Positions 1-8,484 of a DNA stretch of 64,000 nt are shown piece by piece. Under the pieces are notes generated by a model, which saw nothing but the letters and a program-made list of their open reading frames with translations, was not told the DNA's origin and searched no databases. Made by a program: the position numbers and the translations under genes. This DNA is from Quadrisphaera sp. INWT6 (lineage in GTDB: Bacteria > Actinomycetota > Actinomycetes > Actinomycetales > Quadrisphaeraceae). Each line of letters starts with the position of its first letter. Position 1 is the first letter of the stretch. Where the stretch lies: NCBI RefSeq assembly GCF_015390235.1, contig NZ_VUOH01000002.1, positions 992,001 to 1,056,000 of the forward strand, in the 5' to 3' direction.

Positions 1-633
1 GTGCGCTGGGCCCACCCCGAGCGGGGCCTGCTCTCCCCGGCCCACTTCATCGAGGCCGCTGAGAGCTCCGGTCTGATCCGTGAGCTGGGGGCATGGGTCA
101 TCGACGCCGCGGTGGCTCAGACCGCGGCGTGGAACGCAGCAGGCCGCCGTCTACAAGTGGGAGTCAACGTCTCCGCTCGCCAGCTCAGCGACCCCGCCCT
201 CGTGGGGGTGGTCACCGCAGCGCTGGCGCGTCACGGTGTCCCCGCCAGCCAGCTGGTCATCGAGATCACCGAAACGGCGCTCATGGTTGACCCCGAAGCA
301 GCTGCGGCGAACCTGCAGCAGCTAACCGACCTGGGCACGTTGGTCGCGGTGGACGACTTCGGCACCGGGTACGCCAGCTTGACCTATCTGCGGCGCTTCC
401 CGGTGCACGAGTTGAAGATCGACCAGTCCTTCGTCGCGGGCGTCGTCGTGAGCCCAAGGGACCGGGCGATCGTGGCCGGGTGCATCCAGCTGGCCCACGC
501 CCTGGGCTTGGTGTCGGTCGCCGAAGGGGTAGAGACCAGTGCTCAGCGGGACGTACTGATCGATCTGGGGTGCCAGGTGGTTCAGGGCTACTTCTACGGG
601 CGACCGCAGTCCCCGGACTCACTGCAGCCCTGA
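1..633 (+). CDS. EAL-domain c-di-GMP phosphodiesterase, 5' end cut by window edge
   Basis: This is the C-terminal 210 residues of an EAL domain, the family that hydrolyses cyclic di-GMP to pGpG. The first codon in the window is not a start: GTG-CGC-TGG reads V-R-W, which normally follows the signature (EALVRW), so the EAL triplet lies just outside. Visible catalytic motifs are ITETALM, DDFGTGYASL, LKIDQSF and AEGVET, so the part seen looks intact. The protein probably has sensory or GGDEF domains upstream, which cannot be seen. It converges on the LOV-containing gene to its right, and a strong inverted repeat lies between them. Confidence 0.9.
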   Translation: MRWAHPERGLLSPAHFIEAAESSGLIRELGAWVIDAAVAQTAAWNAAGRRLQVGVNVSARQLSDPALVGVVTAALARHGVPASQLVIEITETALMVDPEAAAANLQQLTDLGTLVAVDDFGTGYASLTYLRRFPVHELKIDQSFVAGVVVSPRDRAIVAGCIQLAHALGLVSVAEGVETSAQRDVLIDLGCQVVQGYFYGRPQSPDSLQP

Positions 634-855
634 TGAGCCGGTACTAGAGGCCTGATGAGCCCGCACTTGAGGCGCAGACACTCGCCCTAGATCGCGATCC
701 CCGAGTGACATGGCCGACCTCGCCGCGACTGTCGCTGCCAACGCCCCTCCTGGCACGCGATGAGCGGTCATCGTGACGGGCATACCGGAAGCCGGTCCCC
801 TTGCGCAACGCCATATCCGTCCAGCTGCGGAGGCGCGCGGCGCCCTACCCACGAC

Positions 856-878
856 GGCGCCGCCTTGAAGGCGGCGCC
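856..878. repeat. Near-perfect palindrome, terminator-like
   Basis: GGCGCCGCCTT, one G, then AAGGCGGCGCC: two 11-base arms that pair completely around a single central base. As RNA it would fold with a GC-rich stem and a small loop. It has no T-tract, but it sits between convergent genes, where a bidirectional terminator is expected. It overlaps the next inverted repeat, so the two structures are alternatives. Confidence 0.55.
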
Positions 879-920
879 GGGACATCGCCGCGCCGGTGTT
901 GTGCGGTGATGTCCCGGCGC
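874..920. terminator. 18-bp inverted repeat, possible bidirectional terminator or transposon end
   Basis: The arm at 874-891 (GCGCCGGGACATCGCCGC) pairs with 903-920 (GCGGTGATGTCCCGGCGC), with one G-T wobble and an 11-base loop. The stem is long for a terminator and mutually exclusive with the adjacent palindrome at 856-878. A bidirectional terminator is the simplest reading. A remnant of a mobile-element end is an alternative. Confidence 0.5.
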
Positions 921-1192
921 GGGTCGGCGGTGCACTAGGCCGCCGGTGCGGCGCGAGTGACCACGTCGCAGGGCAGCGGGCGCACGGTCACTGCACTGGA
1001 GGCGTTCCCGGTCATGCTGTCATCCACGTCAAAGCCGAGGAACGTTCGCCGCAGTTGCGCCGGCGTCGACCTCTTGCACAGATCACGCGGTCTTCGCCCA
1101 GTCCATACGTCTTCCTCGACGCCGAGCCCCGCGTCCACTCGACAGTCCGGGCCATGGGTCCCCCGTCGGGTGGACTTTCCGCTTGCCTGGGC

Positions 1193-3640
1193 TCAGGTGG
1201 TCACCACCTGCGTCGCCTCGGCGCCGCGCTTGTTGGCGAACATGCGCTGGTCAGCTCCATGCATCAGCGCGATGACGCTGTCCCCGTCCACCGGGTGCAC
1301 CGCGATACCAGCACTGACCTGTACCGATACGCATGAGCCGCCGGCAGCTGCACTCAACTGCACGGGTCGAGACATCTCGACTCGCAGCCCCTCGACGATC
1401 GACCTGGCCTGTGAGGCGGCATCTGCTGCTGCCAAGCCGGTCAACGCCACGATGAACTCATCCCCACCCAACCGGCACACCAGGTCACTCCGCCGCAGTC
1501 GCCGCCGCAGACGCTCGGCGACCGCCACCAACAACTCATCACCGGCAGCATGACCGTGGGTGTCGTTGACCGCCTTGAACCCGTCCAGGTCGCACACCAC
1601 CACCGCCAAAGCCTCCCCAGCTGCGCGGGCACTCCACAGCGCAGTCTCGGCGTGCTCCTCGAAGCGACGCCGGTTGGCCAGCCCCGTCAACGAGTCGGTG
1701 TAGGCCAGCTGCTCGATGCGGGCCAGGTACACCGCTGAGCGGTCCCGCTCGATGAGCAGCTCCCGCTCGGCACGGACTCGGTCGCTGACGTCGGTCTGGA
1801 TGCCGATGTACTGCACCAGCACCCCACTCTCGTCGTGCACGGGGGCCAAGTGGATCTCGTTCCACCACGGCGTGCGCCCCGGACCGCGGTGGTTGAGCAG
1901 CACCCCGGTCCACTCCCGCCCGGTCTTGATCGCACTTCGGATCGCGTCCACGGTGCGAGCGTCCGTGTCTGGGCCCTGCAGGAAGCGGCAGTTGCGACCC
2001 AGCACCTGCTCCGGAGTCAGGCCGCTGAGGCGGTAGAAGGCGGGGTTGACGTAGATCAGGGGCTGGTCGGGGCGTCGGACGTCGGCGATGGTGACACCAC
2101 TGGTACTGGCAGCTAGTGCCCGGTGCAGCAGCTCCTCTCGGGCGCTGCCGGGGGCAGCGGCCGTGGCAAGCAGGTCACGGACCTCATCAGCCAGCTCGCC
2201 AGCTCCACGGCCTGGGACGGTGACCATCAGACCGGTGCCTGCCAAGCTGGCTGCCGCGCTGGTGGTCGGTGCCTCGACGGCCTCAGCAGTGCGGTCACTG
2301 GCTTGGCCGTCGGCGGCGCTGACGCGCGCCAGCAGCGCTCGACCGGCAGCAGCCACGGTGGCGCGCTCGTAGGTCAGCGCGTACTCGAAGCGGCGCTGAG
2401 CATCAGGGCCCTCATCACCGAGGTCGCGAGCCAGCAGCGCAGCGCTGAAGTGGGGCGCCAGGACCACCACGTCCCACTCCCCGCGCACCGGGTCATCAGG
2501 GGCCAAGGTGGTCCCCCGCAGCCCGGGAAGCGGCTCAGCAGACAGGTCTTCTCCTAGCGCGCAGACGAACGCGGTGCGCTCGACCAGGTCGCGGTAGCGC
2601 CCGGTGGTGGCGGGGGTGAAGTGGCGTGCTTCCTGGAAGGTCGCGGCGACCAGGCAGGTGTTGCCCAGGCGCAGGGCCTCGCGCTCGAGCTGCTTGCTGA
2701 GCTCGATGAGCAGCTTCTTGGGCGCCTGGCGCAACGTCGTGCCAGCAGGCAGCAGGGAGAAGGGACTGACCTCGGCAGCCGGGCGCGGCACCTGCTGACG
2801 CTCCATCGGCGCTCCGGCGGATGTCAGGGCTACCGGAAGGGCCACAGGAAGCGCCACTGGGCGCGACGCTGGGAGGTGGAGCTGGCCGGTGGCCCGACCG
2901 GCAGCCGGGCCGGCCTTGGGGCGACCGAAGTGCCAGCCCTGCCCCAGGCTCGCCCCCAGGGCCAGAGCCAGCTGCAGGTGACGCTCATCTTCGATGCCCT
3001 CGGCCAGAACGACAGCGCCGCTGTCCTCGGCGTAGGCGTTGACAGCGTTCATCACCTGGGCCACGTCGGGCCCGGGCGCGTCTTGCACAAGGCGCAGGTC
3101 GAGCTTGACGACGTCGGGACGCAGCAGCGGCATGAACGCCAGTGACATCGGGTCTGCGCCGACATCGTCCAGGGCGATCGCCCAGCCGGCGGCGCGGACC
3201 TTGTCCACGGTCGCGAGCAACTCCGCGGGGCGGTGGGCCAGGGCGCGCTCGGTGAGCTCGACGACCACCCGCAGCCGGTCAGGCACGGAGGCGGCGATGC
3301 TCAGCAGCTCATCCAGGGGGGCGCTGTGCAGGACCTCCGGTTCGACGTTGACGAACAGGGTCAGGGGCTCGACCAGGCCGTGCTCGATGGCGCCGTGGAA
3401 GGCCGCGGTGCGGCAAGCGCTGTCCAGGGCGGCCAGCAGACCATGGGCCCGGGCTGTGGAGAAGAGGGCGTCGGGGGTGTGCAGCGAAGAGCCCAGTGGC
3501 CCGCGAGCCAGGGCCTCGTAGGCGACCACCGCGCCGGTGGCCAGGTCGATGATGGGCTGGAAGACGCTGTGCACACCTCCGGCGCGCAGGGTGGAGGCGA
3601 GCTCCTCGCGGGGGCGGACCAAGTCGCTGGTGAGGTCCAT
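1193..3640 (-). CDS. EAL-DICT-LOV-GGDEF protein, putative blue-light-controlled c-di-GMP enzyme
   Basis: 815 residues with an unusual domain order. An N-terminal EAL domain keeps YEALARG (about residues 41-47) and VELTER, but has DDVGA where DDFGT is usual. A DICT-type sensory region covers about 290-430. A PAS domain follows with the LOV flavin signature GRNCRFLQG, whose adduct-forming cysteine is residue 551, then WWN and YIGIQTDV. The C-terminal GGDEF is intact (RLGGDEF, 725-729), and an RRSD inhibitory site sits five residues upstream. LOV domains bind FMN and form a cysteinyl adduct in blue light, so light probably sets the balance of c-di-GMP synthesis and breakdown. DICT and LOV limits are read by eye. 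The start is ATG. Confidence 0.9.
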   Translation of the reverse strand: MDLTSDLVRPREELASTLRAGGVHSVFQPIIDLATGAVVAYEALARGPLGSSLHTPDALFSTARAHGLLAALDSACRTAAFHGAIEHGLVEPLTLFVNVEPEVLHSAPLDELLSIAASVPDRLRVVVELTERALAHRPAELLATVDKVRAAGWAIALDDVGADPMSLAFMPLLRPDVVKLDLRLVQDAPGPDVAQVMNAVNAYAEDSGAVVLAEGIEDERHLQLALALGASLGQGWHFGRPKAGPAAGRATGQLHLPASRPVALPVALPVALTSAGAPMERQQVPRPAAEVSPFSLLPAGTTLRQAPKKLLIELSKQLEREALRLGNTCLVAATFQEARHFTPATTGRYRDLVERTAFVCALGEDLSAEPLPGLRGTTLAPDDPVRGEWDVVVLAPHFSAALLARDLGDEGPDAQRRFEYALTYERATVAAAGRALLARVSAADGQASDRTAEAVEAPTTSAAASLAGTGLMVTVPGRGAGELADEVRDLLATAAAPGSAREELLHRALAASTSGVTIADVRRPDQPLIYVNPAFYRLSGLTPEQVLGRNCRFLQGPDTDARTVDAIRSAIKTGREWTGVLLNHRGPGRTPWWNEIHLAPVHDESGVLVQYIGIQTDVSDRVRAERELLIERDRSAVYLARIEQLAYTDSLTGLANRRRFEEHAETALWSARAAGEALAVVVCDLDGFKAVNDTHGHAAGDELLVAVAERLRRRLRRSDLVCRLGGDEFIVALTGLAAADAASQARSIVEGLRVEMSRPVQLSAAAGGSCVSVQVSAGIAVHPVDGDSVIALMHGADQRMFANKRGAEATQVVTT

Positions 3641-3715
3641 GGCGGGCTCCTGTGGTCAGCAGACGCGCCGAGGGGGCTGGGGCGTCACGGGGTGGGTCGC
3701 TGGATGGGCGACCCC

Positions 3716-3737
3716 TGCATGCGTCGACAGGCATGCA
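3716..3737. promoter_or_regulatory. Inverted repeat TGCATGC-N8-GCATGCA upstream of the LOV gene
   Basis: Two perfect 7-base arms separated by 8 bases, about 75 bases upstream of the start at 3640. Arm length and spacing suit a dimeric repressor or activator site. No regulator can be assigned and no clear -10/-35 pair was found, so this is a candidate only. Confidence 0.3.
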
Positions 3738-3913
3738 TCACTTCTGAAGCGGTTTCCAACGGTTGGGCTAGCCCGTGGTGGATTAGAAGCCGACCCACCC
3801 GGGCAGGCATCGTCCGCGTAGCAGCGCAATCGATGACTGGCTGCGAGACGCTGCCAGTCGTACGGCGCGGCCGAGTGCGTACGGGCCTGATGGCCGCTTG
3901 GAGCGACCCGCCG

Positions 3914-4954
3914 TCATGCCATCGCGCTGGCGTGCTGGTCACGGCCACCGCGCTTGGCCCGGTACAGAGCAGCATCAGCTGCTGCGTACAACTCACGAAG
4001 ACCCATCGCGTGCCGTGGCACCTGCGCCACCCCGACGCTGACCGTGATCACCAGCGAAGTGCCGTCCGGGAGCACCAGGGGACGATCGCGTACTGCCTGG
4101 ACGAGGTCGCCGGCGCGAGCGGCAGCGACCTGCGCCGAGCAACCCGGCAGCAGCACCGCCAGCTCATCTCCGCCCATGCGGCTGATCACCGCGTCATGAT
4201 CGCGCACGCAGGAGGCCAACACCCGTGCCAGGTGGCGTAGGGCGTCATCGCCCACGGGGTGGCCGTGGCTGTCGTTGATGGTCTTGAAGTTGTCGACGTC
4301 GACCAGGACCAGCGCGGTACCAGCCGCAGAGGCCGCCGAGCTCAAGGAGGCCGCCAGGGCGTCGTCCAGAACACGGCGGGTCACCAGCCCAGTGAGGGTG
4401 TCCACTGCGGCCAGACGGGCCAGTTCGGCCTTGTCCGCCTCCTGGACGTCGAGCAAGCGCACCAGCACCAGGGACACCACGGCCAGGGTGGTGCCGACGA
4501 AGACGACGTCGGTCAGCGCCGCCGACAGCGGCAGGAACCGAGTGGTGAGCACGAGGTCACCGGCGACTGCGGTGGCCACGGCAAGAGCTGCACCGCCGGC
4601 GCGCAGCTGGGTGGCAGCGGCGATGACGGGCAGGGCGAGGAACACCTGCACCGAGGCGGAGACGTCACCGGTGTGCCAGGCCTGCGCGCAGATCAGCACG
4701 GTGCCCAGCGCTGGCGCTGCGGTGATCACCCCGGCGCGGTCCAGGCGGTCAGCGTCGCCACACCAGCACCAGGCGGCGAGCGCCGCCGCGGCCGCGGCCA
4801 CCGCCCAGCTGGGGCCACGCTGGATCAGGGTGGGAGTGGCGGGGTCGATGAAGGAGTACAGGAGGAGCACAGCAGCGCCAGCAGCGAGGACCGCGGCGGC
4901 GGTGCGGGCGGCGGGGCGGGGGTGGCGAGCGCGCAGAGTCGTGGGCAGAGGCAC
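3914..4954 (-). CDS. Membrane diguanylate cyclase with GGDEL active site
   Basis: 346 residues. The first ~170 form several hydrophobic helices (five or six predicted membrane segments), followed by a linker helix and a GGDEF-family domain beginning at AAVDTLTGLVTRR. The active-site loop reads GGDEL (about 261-265), a variant of GGDEF. The metal and substrate residues in VDVDNFKTIND and the C-terminal YRAKRGGRD are kept. An RDHD lies one residue too far upstream to be a canonical RxxD inhibitory site, so product inhibition may be absent. It probably makes c-di-GMP at the membrane. Activity of the GGDEL form is uncertain. It is divergent from the next gene. Confidence 0.85.
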   Translation of the reverse strand: MPLPTTLRARHPRPAARTAAAVLAAGAAVLLLYSFIDPATPTLIQRGPSWAVAAAAAALAAWCWCGDADRLDRAGVITAAPALGTVLICAQAWHTGDVSASVQVFLALPVIAAATQLRAGGAALAVATAVAGDLVLTTRFLPLSAALTDVVFVGTTLAVVSLVLVRLLDVQEADKAELARLAAVDTLTGLVTRRVLDDALAASLSSAASAAGTALVLVDVDNFKTINDSHGHPVGDDALRHLARVLASCVRDHDAVISRMGGDELAVLLPGCSAQVAAARAGDLVQAVRDRPLVLPDGTSLVITVSVGVAQVPRHAMGLRELYAAADAALYRAKRGGRDQHASAMA

Positions 4955-5086
4955 CTGGGTGGCATCGTCAGATCAGCTCGCTGCGAGGAGTGAGGAAGGA
5001 GTCGGTCACCCGAAGAGATGATCGAAACTCGGGTGGACGGCCGTGAGTACGCCGAGCTGTAGCGACAGATCAGCAGGACCACGCGA

Positions 5087-7495
5087 GTGACATCAGCGCT
5101 CGAGGCGACCGCACTGCTGGATCGCCGCAGCGTAGCGGCCGATGCACCCCGTGTAGGTGCTGCCGCGTTCCAGACCGGGCCGGGTGCCGCCGCTAGTCCC
5201 TCACTGGGACTGAGGAGAGGGGACCTGGTGCCAGTCGCTGTAGTCGTTGCCGCCGTGCTCGGGCTCACCGCGTCCACGGCGGCCCTGCGCCGGGCCCGCA
5301 GAGTCCGGACGGAACGCCCCCTGTGGCGGCGCCTAGCGCTCGCCGCAGCAGTCATCGCGCTGGGCGCCATCGCCTGGGATCTGCTCCGAGAGGCCGGCGC
5401 ACCGGTTCCGTGGACGGCTGTGGTCGTGGTGGGCCCGTGGGTGGTGGCCTTCCTGGCGCTGTACGGCGCGCTGGTCCGCTGGAACCGCTACCCCACGGCG
5501 CTGGCCGATCCGCACGACACCTTGAACGGCTTGAGCAGTGTGCTGGTGGCCACGGCCCTGGCAGACAGCCTGTTGCGGCTCCTGTGGTCACCCGCGGCCG
5601 ATGCGACGTGGTGGGAGCTGCCTGCCCGGGTGTTCCCCTTGGCGGTGCTGACGGTGTGCCTGGGGACAGCGGCTTCGCTGCCCGCCTTGGCGGGGCTTGC
5701 CCGCGACCGCCGGTTCTGGGTGCTGAGCGCAGCCCTGAGCGGGCTCTTGGCCGCCGCCGCAGCATGGCTGACGCAACTGGACGAGCCCACCGCCGGACTT
5801 CCTGTATGGGTTCAGGTGTGCGCGGCGGGTGGTGCGGTGCTCCTGGTGGCTGCTGCCATGGACCGCCATGAGGCCACTACCCCGTTTCCGACCAGGGCGA
5901 GCGACTCCACCCAGGGCGCCTTCGGGGTGCTGGTGGTCTCCCTGGCCACGCTGGTGCTGACCCACCTCAGCGGGGGTACGGGCGCGGCCACGGCGATGGC
6001 GGTGGCCGCCGGAGTAGGTTCGGGTCTGCGTCTGCGCAACAACGTGGCAGACCTCGCCCACTTGGCGCAGGTGCGCCAGCAGGCTCTCACTGATGACCTG
6101 ACGGGCTTGGCGAACCGGCGAGCGCTGCTGGGTGCGCTGTCCGAGCAGCTCGCCGCAGGACGTCACCTCCTGCTGGCGCTGTTGGACCTGGACAGGTTCA
6201 AGGAGGTCAACGACGGCTTGGGCCACATGGCCGGTGACGCTTTGATCACTGCCGTCGCCGAACGTTTGCGGAGCCAGCTGCCCCCAGGTCATCTCCTTGC
6301 CCGGCTGGGTGGGGATGAGTTCGCGGTCGTCCGGACAGCGGCGAGCGATGGCGCTGCCCCTGCGCCTTCCGCACTCGATGCGGCGCAGCTGGGCGAGCTC
6401 ATCGTCAGGGCCGTGGCAGCGCCCTTCAGCATCGGTCCCGCCGACATCCACGTCACGTGCAGCATCGGGGTCGTGCTCACCGACTTCGAAGCACTGTGCG
6501 AGGACGGCAGCCTCGACCGGCGCAGACAGGATGACGGCGTCGACGGTGACCGGTACGCCACGGAACTACTGCGCCGGGCTGACGCGGCGATGTACCAGGC
6601 CAAGCGGACCAGGACCGAGGTGGCGGTCTACGACCGCGCGACTCACCTGGAGTCCTCCGGTGAGCTGATGCTGGTCGAGCAGCTGCGCCACGCGCTCGTA
6701 GCTGGGGAGCTGGTGCTGCACTACCAACCTCAGGTCGCGGCCGCTTCGGGGGTCGTGAGTGGAGTGGAGGCGCTGGTGCGTTGGCACCACCCCTCCCGCG
6801 GCCTGCTGCCGCCCGGTGCGTTCCTGGCCTCAGCAGAGGCCCACGGGCTGATGGGGCCGCTGTCCGAGGTGGTCCTCGGCCTGGCGGTGGAACAGCTCGC
6901 GGCGTTTCGTTCTGAGGGCACCGACGTGAGGATGTCGGTGAACCTGTCGGCGTCCAACCTGTTGGACACCGCTCTGCCGCAGCGGGTGGCGGCTCTGCTG
7001 CACGCCAGCGGTGTCCCCAGCGCCGCCTTGGTCCTCGAGGTGACCGAGAGCGTGCTCATCAGCGACCCCGAACGCAGCCTCGCGGTCTTGAGCGACCTGG
7101 CCGACCTCGGTGTGGGCCTGAGCATCGATGACTACGGAACGGGCTACTCCTCCTTGGCGTACCTGCAGCGGCTCCCGGTGCACGAGCTCAAGCTCGATCA
7201 GTCCTTCACCGTGGAGCTGCTGAGCAACCCCAGGGCTGGTGCGGTGGTCGCCAGTGCGGTGGCTCTTGCCCATGCCCTTGGTTTGCGGGTAGTCGCCGAA
7301 GGCGTCGAAGACGAGGCAACGCACAGGCAGCTCGTCGAGATGGGATGTGACGAGCTGCAGGGGTACCTCCACTCTCCAGCCCTACCGGCTGACGAGCTCA
7401 CGCGGTGGGTGGCAGCACGAACGATCCACGGCCGGCTGACCGAGCTCTCGGCTGCAGGTACCTCGTCGACGACCTCGTCCAGCCTCGGGTACTGA
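5087..7495 (+). CDS. Membrane GGDEF-EAL protein
   Basis: Up to 802 residues: about 300 residues of mostly hydrophobic N-terminus, then a GGDEF domain (RLGGDEF near 406-412) and an EAL domain (VEALVRW near 559) with EVTESVL, DDYGTGYSSL, LKLDQSF and AEGVED. Both domains look catalytically complete. The inhibitory RxxD site is missing. Two starts are plausible. GTG 5087 has AGGA eight bases upstream. GTG 5228 follows a better GAGGAGAGGGG stretch and begins right at the first membrane helix, so the protein may be 47 residues shorter. It could synthesise or degrade c-di-GMP depending on membrane-sensed input. Confidence 0.88.
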   Translation: MTSALEATALLDRRSVAADAPRVGAAAFQTGPGAAASPSLGLRRGDLVPVAVVVAAVLGLTASTAALRRARRVRTERPLWRRLALAAAVIALGAIAWDLLREAGAPVPWTAVVVVGPWVVAFLALYGALVRWNRYPTALADPHDTLNGLSSVLVATALADSLLRLLWSPAADATWWELPARVFPLAVLTVCLGTAASLPALAGLARDRRFWVLSAALSGLLAAAAAWLTQLDEPTAGLPVWVQVCAAGGAVLLVAAAMDRHEATTPFPTRASDSTQGAFGVLVVSLATLVLTHLSGGTGAATAMAVAAGVGSGLRLRNNVADLAHLAQVRQQALTDDLTGLANRRALLGALSEQLAAGRHLLLALLDLDRFKEVNDGLGHMAGDALITAVAERLRSQLPPGHLLARLGGDEFAVVRTAASDGAAPAPSALDAAQLGELIVRAVAAPFSIGPADIHVTCSIGVVLTDFEALCEDGSLDRRRQDDGVDGDRYATELLRRADAAMYQAKRTRTEVAVYDRATHLESSGELMLVEQLRHALVAGELVLHYQPQVAAASGVVSGVEALVRWHHPSRGLLPPGAFLASAEAHGLMGPLSEVVLGLAVEQLAAFRSEGTDVRMSVNLSASNLLDTALPQRVAALLHASGVPSAALVLEVTESVLISDPERSLAVLSDLADLGVGLSIDDYGTGYSSLAYLQRLPVHELKLDQSFTVELLSNPRAGAVVASAVALAHALGLRVVAEGVEDEATHRQLVEMGCDELQGYLHSPALPADELTRWVAARTIHGRLTELSAAGTSSTTSSSLGY

Positions 7496-7768
7496 GATCC
7501 TGCCGAGCACGACTGGGTCCCGCGCGGAGCATGAGGTCGCCCACGGCAAACCGAAGCGGCTTCAGCAGGCGGTCCTGGAGCGCATCAAGCCGTTCTCGGG
7601 GTGACCGCCCGGATCATGGGCGGGCCAGTAGGGGCGGGTGGTTGTGAGGCTGGCCCGCGGGCAGTCTGGACCGGGTGATGAAAACGCTGGAGGACGGCCG
7701 ATCGCTGTTCCGGCGTCTTGTCGAACTTGGGAGGGACGAGCGGGACAGACTGTGTCCAGGGGCGATGC
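7496..7768. other. Intergenic region with a possible gene remnant
   Basis: No convincing gene. One frame ending at about 7605 gives a short C-terminus-like stretch (RLQQAVLERIKPFSG then stop) with no start and no recognisable family, perhaps a decayed fragment. A 50-codon frame from ATG 7678 overlaps the STAS gene antisense and is not believed. Confidence 0.3.
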
Positions 7769-8104
7769 CTAGGCGACGGCTGCCTCTGCCCGCACGTCCC
7801 AGGCCCGCATCAACCCCATCAGGGTGAAGGTGCGTACCACCGAGGGTGCACGCACGAGCACCTTGGTGGTGCGCTGCTCGGCCTGCGCGGCCTTCACCAC
7901 CTTGACCAAGGCGCCCACTCCTGCGGAGTCGATGAAGGTCACCGCTCGCAGATCCAGTACCAGCACTTGCCGGTCGGTGGAAGACAGCGCCTCGCGGCCA
8001 GCAGCTAGAACACGCGCGATATTGGACAGATCGATCTCACCGGCGATGTGCACGGTGACCTCGGCGTCATCGTGCTCGCTGTTGATACTCAGGTCTTCGT
8101 CCAA
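7769..8104 (-). CDS. STAS-domain anti-sigma factor antagonist
   Basis: 111 residues, essentially one STAS domain of the SpoIIAA/RsbV type. The FIDSAGVGAL motif contains the serine normally phosphorylated by an RsbW/SpoIIAB-type kinase, and GEIDLSN marks the first strand. Such proteins, when unphosphorylated, bind the anti-sigma kinase and free a sigma factor. No partner kinase is adjacent. The nearest protein with a PP2C phosphatase and an HATPase kinase-like domain is at 14260-16047 on the same accessory stretch, so a partner-switching link is possible but unproven. Confidence 0.88.
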   Translation of the reverse strand: MDEDLSINSEHDDAEVTVHIAGEIDLSNIARVLAAGREALSSTDRQVLVLDLRAVTFIDSAGVGALVKVVKAAQAEQRTTKVLVRAPSVVRTFTLMGLMRAWDVRAEAAVA

Positions 8105-8484
8105 CTCAGCCCCTTCACGCCGCCCCTGGTCAACGCTCGTCGCTCGAGAGAAGGTAGCGGGTTCCGGGGGTAGCGGCAGTATCTGCAGCTGAAGACCACC
8201 GTTGGCTCACCGCCCGCAACGGGACCACTGACCCGTCAGCGTCTCGCCGTGCACCCCATGACCGAACGCCGCTGTACTCAGCGCCTCCGTCGACGACGCG
8301 AGCCACCCAGCCGTCGGACGGGAGGAGGTGAGCAAGTCCTTGCCGTCGCCGTACTGGAGACAGGCCAGCTCAGCTGGAGCTCGGGCGAGAGAGGGGACGC
8401 GGAAGGTAGCTGCCCAGGGCGCGGCTGTCCCGTGGCTGTCCCGTGAGGGGCTGACGGGCGCGCCTGGTTGGGCGGCGCGTCGGG
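8105..8484. other. 380-base gap
   Basis: No gene with a recognisable domain or good start is visible. The DNA contains a short tandem duplication (CTGTCCCGTG twice near 8429-8449). It probably holds the STAS gene promoter on the minus strand, but no promoter boxes stand out. Confidence 0.4.

Larger units (their letters stand above)
634..1192. other. Intergenic region between convergent c-di-GMP genes
   Basis: About 560 bases without a supportable gene. The left half contains two overlapping hairpins (856-878 and 874-920, listed separately). The right half (about 930-1190) contains only short reading frames on both strands with no recognisable domain. It may be decayed coding DNA. Confidence 0.5.

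Noticed and set aside
634-935. c-di-GMP riboswitch in the gap after the EAL gene
   Set aside because: The structures seen are simple inverted repeats. No GEMM-like tetraloop and receptor arrangement was found, and no gene starts downstream on that strand.
935-1138. 67-codon minus-strand frame left of the LOV gene
   Set aside because: No recognisable fold, no good ribosome site, and high GC makes such frames common by chance.
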